The notes under the pieces were generated by a model that did not search any database, was not told where the DNA came from, and was given only the letters and a program-made list of their open reading frames with translations. A stretch of 64,000 bases of DNA from Akkermansiaceae bacterium (GTDB taxonomy: Bacteria > Verrucomicrobiota > Verrucomicrobiia > Verrucomicrobiales > Akkermansiaceae). The stretch spans positions 53,650-117,649 of the forward strand of contig JANXMQ010000111.1 of the NCBI GenBank assembly GCA_025354565.1. The letters run 5' to 3'. The translations under genes and the position numbers were made by a program. How positions within the stretch are numbered: position 1 is the first letter of the stretch; each line of letters opens with the position of its first letter. Shown here one piece after another: positions 34,914 through 45,300 of this stretch.

Positions 34914-37277
34914 TTAGAACGATAGGCTCCATGCGACCTCGCGAGTTTCGTCGGAGGTGATGGTGAAACGCAGCAGTCTGCCCTCACGTGTGACAGGGCC
35001 GCACCCACCCGCCATGGCGTGCACGGCTCCGGGTTTCCAATTTGCGGAGTCATCGGGCAGGACGACACGCATCTCGCAGGGGTCCCCGCCAATCAGACGG
35101 TTCCTGCAGTAGAGCGTGCGGTTTGCCGGATCCCATTTTTCCTCAACACAATCGACGATCCCCTGGGTGACATGGCGCGAGGTGCTGATGAGCCGGGGAT
35201 AATCCGATACAGGCACAACCGAGAGAATGAGGCACTGGGCAGGAGTCAGACTTGTCTCAATGCGGTCCTTATAGGGTCCGGTTAGCTTGTTCCCCCAGAA
35301 ATCAAACCCGATATATTCCTTCCCCGGGTCGAGGCCGATGCGCTTCAGCGAATCGCCGATCGTCCGCTTGTAGGGCATGATGTTATAGATCGCAACCGTC
35401 TGCCGTGTCGGGTTCGGTTCACGGTCGGAGAGCAGCCAGATGGAAGCGGCCGGATGCTCAAAAAAATCAACCGGTCGCGCAATGCCGTGATGTGGCTCCA
35501 TGGTTCGTTTGAGAAGATTCAGACGCCCGGCGGACAAGCCCGGAAGCCAGTCGCTGGCGGTGAAGAGTTGGCCCGAAATCGCTGTCCACGAGCAACTAGT
35601 GCGAGCTTGGTCGAGCGTCATGCTGTCGCGAGCATAGCCCATGTCGGGATCGACATACCAGATCCTGCGGTTTTCAAAATAATGCCGCGTGCCGAAGATC
35701 GGACTCTTCGATGCCCAGCGGCCCCAGTCGCCGGCATTGTCCGGTCCCACGCGCATCGCATCAACCAGGCCAAACGATCCCGCGTAGGAAACCATGTTCT
35801 GCGTGGCAGCGCAGCCGAGAAGGAACACCCTGGGACCGGTCGCCTCGCGGAGCGCACGGGCACCGTTGCGGAACGCCTCGATCTGCGTCTTGGTTGGATC
35901 TGACATGATAACTTTGCCAAGGGTGGTGTCGCGAAAGCCGGCATTGACGTAGATGTTGTCGGTCGCCGTCCCGGCGTGGAACCCGTCGAGCTTCATGAAT
36001 CCATAACCCCAGTCCTTGGTGACTTTGCGCGTGGTTTCCACCATGTAATCAACTGCCTTGGGCACGGTTAGATCAAGGCACAGGCCGGACCAGCGGGCGT
36101 TGAACGGCTTCCCATCCGGCGTCTTGGCGAGGATGGAATTGTCCTTGCCGGTCCCGACAAATGGAACGGTCCAGAGTCCTGGAATCAAACCGGCATCGCG
36201 AATGCGGTCGGCGGTTAGTTTCATCCCTCCGGGGTAGGGTCCACTTGGATTATGGGTTGAAAAATCCCGTTTGGTGAGTTGCCACCCGTCGTCGATTTGG
36301 AGATATTGCAACCCAAACGGTTTGAGTTCGCGGGCGGCGAACTTGGCCACCTCCGCGGTCTCATTTTCAAGTCCAGCGATGCCATGGCCTCCGCCAGCGG
36401 AGTTGGTGCTGTAGCCGGACATCTGTGGCGGAAGATGAATGGCATACACCTTGGCCACCGCATCGGCCCAGGTTTCCATGCCGAGACGCACATCGTCAAA
36501 ACAGCCGATGGCCAGCGTTTCGGTGGGCACGGCTTGCTTGGGGGCGTAGCGGCCGTATTCGGCACGGGCCTCGAGTTGAATGGTGCCGTTGGCCTGTGAG
36601 GCGAACACCAGTCCGGCGGCCTTGTCATGAGTCAGCCAGGCCATGACCAAGCCTGCGCGGGTTACGGGATCACCGACCACGGCCCAAGCGTAACTGCCGG
36701 GCTTCGCAAGCTGCCGGTCACTAAAACTTTGGTCCGTATTCTCCGCTTTGTCCTCCACTGTGGAAGCGTCCCGATTTTCGTTAGAAGCAGCGGCATCCGC
36801 GCTTTCTTTCGGCTTCATCGCACCGCCCGTCCCTATGATACTGAGTTTTTCGGGAGATAGATTGAGGTTCACGGTGCCAGTGGTAAGCGTGATGGTTTTC
36901 GGCAGGATATTCCGAGCGGTGTTGGACGGAGTTATATCAAGCGTGGATTGGATTAGAACATATGGCAGCGAGCGATAGAGCGTGATGCTGGCTTTGCCCG
37001 CGACAATTCTGCCGCCTTCGCCGAAGACCCGGTCCTGGACCTGGCTGAGGCTGGCGCTTTTACCACCATTACAGAGCGTCGCGTTTTTGAATACCGTTTG
37101 CCCGGATGGATTCTTGATTTCATAGGTGCCGCTCGCAGGATCGAATTCCGCCATGAGCCAGGGGTTTTCCAATCGCAAGGGCACCGCGCAACAGGGTGAT
37201 ACATAGGCTATAAATGATAAGAGAAAGAGGGACGAACTGCAAAAAGTAGCAAAGCGGGTAGCTGATGGTAATATCAT
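34914..37277 (-). CDS. GH36/GH27-type alpha-galactosidase, secreted
   Basis: 787 residues with a signal peptide (hydrophobic FCSSSLFLLSFIAYVSPCCA). A beta-sandwich N-terminal domain precedes the (beta/alpha)8 barrel. LQYLQIDDGWQ marks an early strand, FMKLDGFHAG carries the likely nucleophile aspartate near residue 430, and MRVGPDNAGDWGRW the likely acid/base aspartate near 513, as expected for clan GH-D. A C-terminal beta domain follows (VAIYNIMPYKRTIG). A polar segment with many Ala, Ser and Glu near residues 155-185 is an insertion of low complexity. The enzyme should release terminal alpha-galactose (or a similar alpha-sugar) from a glycan outside the cytoplasm. The downstream gene starts 14 bases after its stop; the propeller gene lies 74 bases upstream. 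Confidence 0.88.
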   Translation of the reverse strand: MILPSATRFATFCSSSLFLLSFIAYVSPCCAVPLRLENPWLMAEFDPASGTYEIKNPSGQTVFKNATLCNGGKSASLSQVQDRVFGEGGRIVAGKASITLYRSLPYVLIQSTLDITPSNTARNILPKTITLTTGTVNLNLSPEKLSIIGTGGAMKPKESADAAASNENRDASTVEDKAENTDQSFSDRQLAKPGSYAWAVVGDPVTRAGLVMAWLTHDKAAGLVFASQANGTIQLEARAEYGRYAPKQAVPTETLAIGCFDDVRLGMETWADAVAKVYAIHLPPQMSGYSTNSAGGGHGIAGLENETAEVAKFAARELKPFGLQYLQIDDGWQLTKRDFSTHNPSGPYPGGMKLTADRIRDAGLIPGLWTVPFVGTGKDNSILAKTPDGKPFNARWSGLCLDLTVPKAVDYMVETTRKVTKDWGYGFMKLDGFHAGTATDNIYVNAGFRDTTLGKVIMSDPTKTQIEAFRNGARALREATGPRVFLLGCAATQNMVSYAGSFGLVDAMRVGPDNAGDWGRWASKSPIFGTRHYFENRRIWYVDPDMGYARDSMTLDQARTSCSWTAISGQLFTASDWLPGLSAGRLNLLKRTMEPHHGIARPVDFFEHPAASIWLLSDREPNPTRQTVAIYNIMPYKRTIGDSLKRIGLDPGKEYIGFDFWGNKLTGPYKDRIETSLTPAQCLILSVVPVSDYPRLISTSRHVTQGIVDCVEEKWDPANRTLYCRNRLIGGDPCEMRVVLPDDSANWKPGAVHAMAGGCGPVTREGRLLRFTITSDETREVAWSLSF

Positions 37278-37351
37278 ATTTATTGGTTTGTATGTTAGAA
37301 TATAATAACGTTCCTTGTTGCCTCATGAAAGTTTCGAAATCATTGATGTTA

Positions 37352-38443
37352 TCAATGTTCCGATTCTCCGGAATTTTCGGGAATACCCGGATCGTCCAGA
37401 ACTTGGAGGGCCGTCGAGCCACCGAGCTCCCGCCAATCCCGCAGCATCCAAACCACCTTTTTGTCACGGGTAACCTCGATCAGTTGCGGTGGGTATCCGC
37501 GGCCGACGTGAGTGCATAGGATGGTGTTGCCATTGGCCAGGCGTGTGCATGACTGGACATAGGTGTGGCGCTGCTCGGGCGGGAGATCTGCGGGTTGCAA
37601 TCGCCAGACGATCTCCTTGCCGGGATTCACCTCCACAACGTCCACGTCCCGCTCGTTCACGATGAGGGTATTGCCGTTCTTGAGGCGGATGGCGGCCCAT
37701 GGCGAGCGCACTTCGTATTTCCACACCTCCTCGAAGTCATGATTGTATTCGACCACTTGGTTCATGGTTTGGAACGACACCAGATAAGTGCCTTGCGCGG
37801 TGTAGCGCACACGGCGGAATTGCGCGTGGGCACCCACCTTCGGATCGAACGGAAGTTCATGTTCGACTTCCTTCACGTTGGTCTTGATATTCATCACCAT
37901 GAGTTTGGGCGGTTTGCCGTTCTCGATAAACAAGACCTTGTCTTGGCCGATGGGCTGGCAGGTCGCGATTTCCGTGCCCTTGGGTGCATCGTACTTCCAA
38001 ACGATCTTTTTTTCCGGTGTGACGATGGCGACATAGAGCAGGCGGGTAAATAGAATGTTGCCATTGGACAACATCCACGCGTCTTCATACTCCCCTTTTC
38101 CCTGCGCCGCATAGCCCCAGATGATCCTTCCCTCATGGATCACATAGAGCTTTTTGGACCACTCGCCAATGTAGAGCATCGAATGTTCTGCTAGGCCACG
38201 GCCGGGCAGAGCGGGTTCCGGAGGGATGCCTGCGACCACCGAAAAGTCCGCAGCTTTGCCTGGTGAAACGGCGGGCTCTGTCGGAGCGCTTGCCGCCTCG
38301 GCAGCGGCAAATCGGTCCATCAATGACAACAGCGGCGCCTGACTTTGGTTAGCGGTCGCCACGATCTGGGCTTTGCACCCGAACGACGCTGTTAGCAAAG
38401 CGGATGCTAGGATGATGGGCTTTGCTGGCAATGGTGATTTCAT
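37352..38443 (-). CDS. exported beta-propeller protein (PQQ-like / arylsulfotransferase-like repeats)
   Basis: 363 residues from the ATG at 38443, giving a signal segment (PLPAKPIILASALLTASFGC). The mature part has repeated blades of the pattern W-x-Y/L ... NGNxL: IIWGYAAQGKGEYEDAWMLS, KIVWKYDAPKGTEIATCQPI, EEVWKYEVRSPWAAIRLKNG and EIVWRLQPADLPPEQRHTYV. This is the PQQ-like or arylsulfotransferase-like beta-propeller signature; no PQQ-dehydrogenase catalytic residues are evident, so it may bind or sense a ligand rather than catalyse. It sits between the gene at 38538 and the alpha-galactosidase, in the same direction. Confidence 0.72.
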   Translation of the reverse strand: MKSPLPAKPIILASALLTASFGCKAQIVATANQSQAPLLSLMDRFAAAEAASAPTEPAVSPGKAADFSVVAGIPPEPALPGRGLAEHSMLYIGEWSKKLYVIHEGRIIWGYAAQGKGEYEDAWMLSNGNILFTRLLYVAIVTPEKKIVWKYDAPKGTEIATCQPIGQDKVLFIENGKPPKLMVMNIKTNVKEVEHELPFDPKVGAHAQFRRVRYTAQGTYLVSFQTMNQVVEYNHDFEEVWKYEVRSPWAAIRLKNGNTLIVNERDVDVVEVNPGKEIVWRLQPADLPPEQRHTYVQSCTRLANGNTILCTHVGRGYPPQLIEVTRDKKVVWMLRDWRELGGSTALQVLDDPGIPENSGESEH

Positions 38444-38537
38444 AGATGTAATTAAGAACTTTGTGCATCGGAGATGGTCCAAATAATGAGGGCGGAATTG
38501 CCCGTGCCAATTTCAATGGAACTGCCGAACAGATATG

Positions 38538-40802
38538 TCATTGCGACGAGCCCGTGCCCAAAGGAGGAAACGCGAGCAACCGGTCCAACGGAGGCTTCGT
38601 CAACGGGTGGGAAAAGTCGGCGTAATCAATCTGGTCCGGTGTTTTCATACGTTGAAGCGCCACGACCGTTCGATTCCCGCCGCTCCAATCGATTCCTGCC
38701 TCCCACAACGATTCAGCGAAGCCAGCCGGAACCGGTTCGGACGGATCGAACGAGCGCTCGACCCGCTGACCCGACAAACCATGATAGACTATCCTGCCGT
38801 ACACTCCGGTTTCCGCCTTGAATTCAAACTGGGTAATCTCGATGACCCTGCGCTTGATGCTTTCGAGGACGGTGGTCAAGGGTGGCTGTGTGTCGCTGAC
38901 GGATGCTGGCAATTCGATCGCTTCAACCGCCACCCCCACCGCCCGGCGATCCGGTGCCTGCACAACCGGGACGTCGATGAAGAACGAGCTATCGGTGAAA
39001 ATCGAGTGGTTGGCATAAGTCATGCCATGCCGCTGGACATTCCCCTTTCCGTCCAACTCGAATCTGCTGATCGGCTGCGAGCTTGTCACGGCGATCAGCA
39101 AGCCTTTGGCGCGCCCCCCGGCGGGATCCATGGAGCGAAACGCGAGGAACATCCGGTAGCAACGGGTGGAGGTTCCGCCTGTCGCAGTGCCCCCGCCTTT
39201 GGCAAGCGAGTCATCTGCGGCGAATTCGGTGGGTGAACCTTGATGAGCGGCGAGCCACTGGCTGGGCACGTATCCGGTGACGAAGGCATGATTTTCCCCA
39301 TTCGGTCCCCGCGCGAACGATCCGCCGGCCACCGTGTCCGCCACGAGCACGAAGGCGTTGCGATCCTGGCCCCACCGCTGGATCTGTTGGTTGACAAACG
39401 AGCCGCTGAAAGTGCCGGTGGGTGCGAAGTTCCGGTCCGTTACCGCGGGCCGCGTCTGCAACCCGGCACCGAGCACACCCAGCCAGAAGTTGGCGGGTCT
39501 GCCGTAGTCCTCCGGGCGTGCGGCCCACAGAATGCCTGCGGGAATCGAGATGGTGTCCACCCCGGATTGAGACCAGAGAGAATAGACTCCGAATCCCATG
39601 CGCCAGTCGATGAAGCTCAGACAACGCCGCTCGGAACCCGCCCGAGGTGCGAGCACGCTCCACTTCCGCTCCGCAGCGGCCAGTGCGACGGCATCCGGAG
39701 GGATCAATCCGTCATAGACGCCTGGCGCGAGATAGCCGAGTGCGTATGCCACAAACACTGTCGGAGAATCCGCGCGGTGCATGGATCCGGGCGTGGCGGC
39801 AGGATCTTCAAACCCGGACCACCCGCCGAAGATGGGCCACAGCGACTGGCTGAGTCCGCTTTGGTCCGTTCCCGGCAGCAGAAAGGACGGATAGGTTCTT
39901 TCCGAGTGGGATGCCAACCGACCGTCGGTCCAAACAGCGGCATACTTCCAAAGCCCCGCCGAAAACGCGGCCGACGCTCGCTGGGTAAGAGCCTTGGCAC
40001 CCGATGGAGTCCCACAGCGTGCGAGGGTGAGTAATGAAATCAGATTCTGGGCACCATAAGGTCCGGAGGCCCACTCGTCCGGACCGAAGCGGAAGGTGTC
40101 TTGCAGCCGTTGATCAAGGTATTTAGCAGCAGCGGAGAGCCCATGATCGCGCTCCGGCCGCGGTTGGAAATCTGGAATGGCGGCGGCCGCCGCATATCTC
40201 GATAGGGCGGTGAGGAGTTTCATATTCGCGGTGTTGCCAAGCCCCTCGGCCCCTATCCGATAATCGAGCCACTCAAAGATCGTTTTATAGAGCGCCTTGT
40301 TCGAGGCATTGATGGAATCCCCGCTGGTCGCAAGCAGGTCGATCAGCACCCAGCGGCGGAAGAGCATGCGGGCCGGCTTGCCCTGATATTGCACTTTTGG
40401 ATCCATATGACTTCGGAAATTTTTCAGCATCGCGGCCAGCACATAGTTCGCTTGGGCGCGGTTGAACTCCGCGTCGTGAAGCCGCACATCCGCTGATTCC
40501 CGCAGCATCAAGCCGACCACGGCCGGGGTGTAGATCCCTGAAACGGCCCCTGTGTTAGAAAGCAGCGCCCTGGCCGTGGCTTGGGAGTCATAGAATCCTT
40601 GCGCGTTCCGGACAAGAACCTGCCGCCGAACGAGTTCCATGCGCGACGCCAGATCCGCAGCCGGAACCGTGCAGCATCCCAAATGCAGCAGAATCACCAC
40701 CCGAATCCAGACAGCCCGGCGGCGAATTTCCCGCAACGTCCGCAGATGGCGTGATGCGGCGTGCGGGCGAGTCATGGCGCTAGGCGGAAGGTGATGGATC
40801 AT
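38538..40802 (-). CDS. secreted protein of an unrecognised, probably polysaccharide-active family (copy 2)
   Basis: 754 residues. The start at 40802 has an AAAGAG sequence a few bases upstream; an ATG at 40775 is possible. A hydrophobic stretch (WIRVVILLHLGCCTVPA) acts as export signal after a basic N-terminus. The helical part contains NMKLLTALSRYAAAAAI and WASGPYGAQNLISLLTLARC; the beta part contains LWSQSGVDTISIPAGILWAA, FVLVADTVAGGSFARGPNGE and FVTGYVPSQWLA. These align with the 611-aa protein at 20809-22644. It is the first gene after the divergent XylR-type regulator and probably the first of the operon down to 32707. Enzyme activity is inferred from context only. Confidence 0.75.
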   Translation of the reverse strand: MIHHLPPSAMTRPHAASRHLRTLREIRRRAVWIRVVILLHLGCCTVPAADLASRMELVRRQVLVRNAQGFYDSQATARALLSNTGAVSGIYTPAVVGLMLRESADVRLHDAEFNRAQANYVLAAMLKNFRSHMDPKVQYQGKPARMLFRRWVLIDLLATSGDSINASNKALYKTIFEWLDYRIGAEGLGNTANMKLLTALSRYAAAAAIPDFQPRPERDHGLSAAAKYLDQRLQDTFRFGPDEWASGPYGAQNLISLLTLARCGTPSGAKALTQRASAAFSAGLWKYAAVWTDGRLASHSERTYPSFLLPGTDQSGLSQSLWPIFGGWSGFEDPAATPGSMHRADSPTVFVAYALGYLAPGVYDGLIPPDAVALAAAERKWSVLAPRAGSERRCLSFIDWRMGFGVYSLWSQSGVDTISIPAGILWAARPEDYGRPANFWLGVLGAGLQTRPAVTDRNFAPTGTFSGSFVNQQIQRWGQDRNAFVLVADTVAGGSFARGPNGENHAFVTGYVPSQWLAAHQGSPTEFAADDSLAKGGGTATGGTSTRCYRMFLAFRSMDPAGGRAKGLLIAVTSSQPISRFELDGKGNVQRHGMTYANHSIFTDSSFFIDVPVVQAPDRRAVGVAVEAIELPASVSDTQPPLTTVLESIKRRVIEITQFEFKAETGVYGRIVYHGLSGQRVERSFDPSEPVPAGFAESLWEAGIDWSGGNRTVVALQRMKTPDQIDYADFSHPLTKPPLDRLLAFPPLGTGSSQ

Positions 40803-41098
40803 CGAGTCTCTTTCATGGGTTGAAGGGTCGTGCGGTCCCGCTTGGCGGCTTGAGAGTCGCCAAGACTGTAGCGATCACTCAGAGTGTCCTACGGGAAAAG
40901 ATGAGGGGATATTATCAGGGCACAGGGTTTTGGATTAGAAATTTTGAAGATTAATTTTTAGGTTTTGAATGCCTTGTGAGAGAAGTTCACGGCAGCATGC
41001 GTTGTGGTGAAAAGAATTTAGTATGCTTGGTTTTTAGGTATCTCCGTCAGCGGATTTCCCCTTGCAACCTGGAAGAAACCGATCTCATTTTTTAGAAA

Positions 41099-42292
41099 AT
41101 GAAGCGCTCTGCTACACCCACGGAGAAATCCACTCGCCCCGGCGGTACCGGCCCCGCCCGTCTAGCACGGGTCGCGGTGCTGGTAGAGACCTCGACCGCT
41201 TGGGGGCGCGGGATTGTGAGTGGAATCAATGATTACCTGAGGCATCAGCAACATTGGCAGGTTCTGCTAGAGCCCCGTGGCCCCAACTCCGAGCTGCGCC
41301 TGCCGCCTCAGTGGCGGGGTGAGGGCATCATCGGGCGGGTGGCGGATGCTTCGATGGCAAAATCGCTCCAAGCGCTGAAAATTCCGGTGGTGAATGTCTC
41401 GAGCATCGAGCTGCGTGGGCCGCGGTTTCCCACCGTGGCCATTGATGTGAAGGCGGCGGCAAGGATGGCGCTGGATCATTTCATTGAACGGGGGTTCCAG
41501 CACTTCGGATTTTTCTCCATGCAAAAGGTTCACTTGCGCGACGAGTTCGAGGCGGCTGTGGCGGAAAGGGGATTGGATTGTTCGTCCTTCCTGTGGCCAC
41601 CCCAAAGTGGGATGGAAGCGAGCTGGAATTTAAGTCTCCCCCGGCTTGAGCACTGGCTGCTCTCCCTGCCCAAGCCGGTGGCGGTACTTGCTTGGGGAAA
41701 TGGCAGGCCATTGATTTATGCTGGGCAGGCAGCGGGCCTCAGCACGCCGGAAGAGGTGGCGATTCTCACGAACTATTACGATGAATTGGTGAACGAACTC
41801 AGCCCAATGCCGCTGTCGGGCGTGCAGATCGGCAGCGAGCGGGTGGGATTCGAGGCGGCGGCGCTCCTCGACCAACTTCTGGGGGGCAAGCCACCGCGCG
41901 CAGATCCCTTGCTGATTCCTCCCACGGGTGTGGTGACCCGGCAATCAACCTCAACGCTCGCTATCCACGATGTGGCCTTGGCAAAAGCGGTTAGTTTCAT
42001 CCGCGAGAATGCCATTCGCCCGCTGAGCGTGCCGGAAATCGCCCGTCACGCTGGCTTGTCACGCTGTGTGCTGGAGCGTAGGTTTCGCGAGACTTTCCAC
42101 CGCAGCCCGGGTGAGGAAATCCGAAGGGTCAGGATCGAAAAGGCGAAGCTCATGCTGTTGGAAACCGATCTGCCGATCCCTGATGTAGCGGAGCGCTGTG
42201 GATTCGGATCGAATGCGTATTTTACCGATAGCTTCCAACGGGCGCTCCAGACCTCGCCGCTGCGCTACCGCAATCAGATGCGCAACCGGTGA
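41099..42292 (+). CDS. XylR-type AraC-family transcriptional regulator with LacI-like sensor
   Basis: 397 residues. The N-terminal ~280 residues form a periplasmic-binding-protein-like sugar sensor of the LacI type (VAVLVETSTAWGRGIVSGIN; FPTVAIDVKAAARMALDHF; GFQHFGFF; LPLIP-like end LLIPPTGVVTRQSTSTLA). The C-terminal ~110 residues form an AraC double helix-turn-helix (PLSVPEIARHAGLSRCVLER; SPGEEIRRVRIEKAKLML; PDVAERCGFGSNAYFTDSFQ). This fusion is typical of XylR regulators of sugar genes. It is divergent from the operon beginning at 40802 across a 296-base AT-rich gap (40803-41098), so it likely controls that operon and perhaps itself. The ligand is unknown. It converges with the large repeat-protein gene 27 bases away. 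Confidence 0.92.
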   Translation: MKRSATPTEKSTRPGGTGPARLARVAVLVETSTAWGRGIVSGINDYLRHQQHWQVLLEPRGPNSELRLPPQWRGEGIIGRVADASMAKSLQALKIPVVNVSSIELRGPRFPTVAIDVKAAARMALDHFIERGFQHFGFFSMQKVHLRDEFEAAVAERGLDCSSFLWPPQSGMEASWNLSLPRLEHWLLSLPKPVAVLAWGNGRPLIYAGQAAGLSTPEEVAILTNYYDELVNELSPMPLSGVQIGSERVGFEAAALLDQLLGGKPPRADPLLIPPTGVVTRQSTSTLAIHDVALAKAVSFIRENAIRPLSVPEIARHAGLSRCVLERRFRETFHRSPGEEIRRVRIEKAKLMLLETDLPIPDVAERCGFGSNAYFTDSFQRALQTSPLRYRNQMRNR

Positions 42293-42319
42293 GAAGGCGG
42301 CCCTACGGGCATCGAGGCG

Positions 42320-45300
42320 TTATAGCGTGACGGCGAGGCGGACGAATTTACTGCCGCTGCCGCTCAGGGTGTAGGACACGGAACCCGCAGTGTTGCTGAG
42401 GTTTGGGTCGCCCGTTGCGGGCACATTCGTCCAATTACTGAGGTCCGGTGAAGTCTGGACGACGAACGTGGTGCCATAGGCGGAACTTGGTATATTACCG
42501 CCATTCGTCCAAGTTACGGTATTACTGCCATTCAAGACAGGATTGGCGGTGAAGCCTGTAGTGGCATTCATGAAATACTCCACGCCATTTTTCACCCCAT
42601 CGTTGTCGAAGTCCAGGTCGGGGGTCTGGCTGCCGGCATTTGTCGATGCCCAAGCGGAGTAGCCGCTGCCAGCCGCAACGGTGAGGGACAGGGTGCCAGT
42701 GGTTTGCGTGAAGGTCCAAGTATTACTGCCATCCACAGCGGTCCAGACACCAGAGGTGTTAGTAAAAGTTAGTGCTGGAGAAGTGCCGGTCACGCCGACG
42801 AGGCTGTAGGATGGCGAGGTGACATCGACGAGTGGCCAAGAGTTGCCGTTGGCAATGTTGGCCGCGGAGAGATCCAGGCTGATCGTGCCGTTCAATTGGG
42901 CCGCTCCGGCACCGGTGACCTTGTTTGAGGTGCCGTTCGTAGTTGGCTTGAAGACCACTTGGCCATTGGCTTGAAATGTGCCGGCGCTGACCGTGATGGT
43001 GCCGCTGTAGGTGTTGGATGCCCCGTTTACGACCAGCGTGCCGGCTCCTGCCTTGGTCAGGTTGCCGCTGCCGCTCAGGCCGCCGAAGGTTAGCGACGTG
43101 CCGCCCCCGCCGTTGTTGTTCACTGTCACCGTCGCCGGGCTGGTGACCGCTGCCGCGGCGTAGGTTTGGCTGCTGGTGTTGGTCGCCGCTCCCAGCGTGT
43201 TAGCCTGCGCGGTGGTGCTGGACGTGCTCCCTGTATTGAGCAGCACGTGCGTACTGTCGATGATCATCGCGATGTAGTTGCCTGCCGTAATGTTTGTGCC
43301 GGTCACCGCTTGGCCGACCGCGAGTCCGCTGGTGTTGCCGGTTGTCAGTGTCAGTAAGCGACCGTCTGACGGGTTGCTGCCACCCGCGTTGGCCGTGGTG
43401 CCGGTGATCGTGCCGCCAGCGTTGGTCGGACGTCCTGTGACCGTCAGGTTGCCGCCCGCAAGTGTCAGCGTACCCGCCACCGAGTCGGTCACGGTCGCGC
43501 CGCCGATGGCCGTGGCAAAGGCGTTGAAATCAATCGCGAAGGTTCCACCGTTGACCGTCACATTGCCGGTGCCCAAGGCGTTGCCCGTGTAGCCCGTCAG
43601 CGTGCCGTTGTTAACTGTCGTGCCTCCCGTGTAGGTGCCGGTATTGATGAAGGTCATCGCCGCCGTGCCGTTTTTCACGACTGCCACCGTGCCAGCGCCA
43701 TTGTTGATTGCAGCCGACTCGTATTGATACGCAGCGTTGGAATCGCCTTGCACCTGGTTGAAGCTGTGGGTGGGACTGAAGGTAATCGTCGAAGTCGTGC
43801 CGGTCGCGCTGTTGGTGATGATGCCGGGGCGATTCACAATGCTGGTGCCCGCGTAAACTGTCAGGGCGGACTGGTTGTTGCCGTTGAGATCCAGTGTCGC
43901 GCCGGGTTGGAAGGTCAGCACGGCGGTGCTGTTGAGTGCATTGCTCACACCTTCCTTGACGGTGCCGCCGTAGAGGATGGTGGTTCCGGATGGCCCTGAA
44001 CCACTGTTCCAGAGTCCGCCGCCCGAGTAGTTGGCTGCGGCATTGAGCACGAAGGTGCCGGCGGTGTTGCGGTTGAACATGATGGACTGAGCCGCGTCGG
44101 TGCCGGATATCTGACCATTGATGTTGACCGTGCCACCGCCGCTGTCGATGCGAATGCCTTGGCCTGAAGACCAGGTGATCGCGCCGCCCAAGGAGGCGGT
44201 CCCAGACGACGGGCCGGTAATCTGGTTAACCCCGCCGCCACCCATGGTGAGCGGATTATTCACCGTCACTCCACTATTGAGCGTCATCAGGCCGGTGGTG
44301 GTGGTTAGGTTGATGGTCGGAATACCGGTGCCCACGGCGGTGGAGACCGCGAAGTTGATGGTGCCATTGACCACGTTGACCGGGCCGGCGCTGGTGCCTC
44401 CGAGGGCGGCTGCATTGTTGACTTGGAGTGTGCCACCCGCCGTGGTGGTGGTGCCGACTGTAGTGCCGCCGGTGTAGGAGTTTGCCCCACCGAGGATCAG
44501 CGTGTTAGCCCCAAACTTGCCGAAACCGAGGGTGTTGGCACCTGAATTGGAATTGGCGACAACCGTGTTGTAGGTGATCACGCCGCCAGCATTGGAGGTG
44601 TCCATGCCGATGGCGGAACCGCTTTTAAAGCCCCCCGTGGCGGTGCCCAGCGTTGCAAGAGTGGTGAAGTCCGATGCGGTGAATTCGCCGCTGCCTCCCA
44701 CGTTGAATATCGCCCTGCCACCTGAGTTCACCACCAGATTGGTGTCCGTCCAACTCGCCGGTGTGTTGTTGTAAAGAGCGGTCTTCTTTGCAAACTGGAG
44801 CGTGCCCGCATTCACCGTGGTAAGACCAGTATAAGTGTTGGCGCCGGAAAGGGTCAACTGGCCTGTGCCGGCCTTGGTTAGTGATAGCGTGCCGCCGCCG
44901 GTGCCGTCCTTGAGTGTGCCAGCAAAGGTGCCGCTCAAGTTGGCCGAGTTGCCCACTGTCAGCGTGGCGTTGGAAACACTCGATCCGTTGGCGTTCTGGA
45001 CCGTAGCCGCAGCGGCGGAGGCGCCCGAGAGGTTGCCGACCACCACGCTGTTGCCGTTGAGGGCCAGGATGCCGGTGCTGGCTGCGGCGAAGGCTACCGG
45101 CATTTCCGAGCCGGCGGTGCTGTTCAGCGCGGCCACATTGTTTAGCTGCACCGTGCCGCCGTTGATCGTCATCGTGCCACTGCTGGAGGAGGTATTGCTG
45201 CCGCCGAGGATCAGGAGGCCCGTACCGCTCTTGGTGATGGTGCTGTTGCTGTTGGCCAGGATCGCACTGTTGATGGTCAGGATGTCGCTGGAGCCATCCA

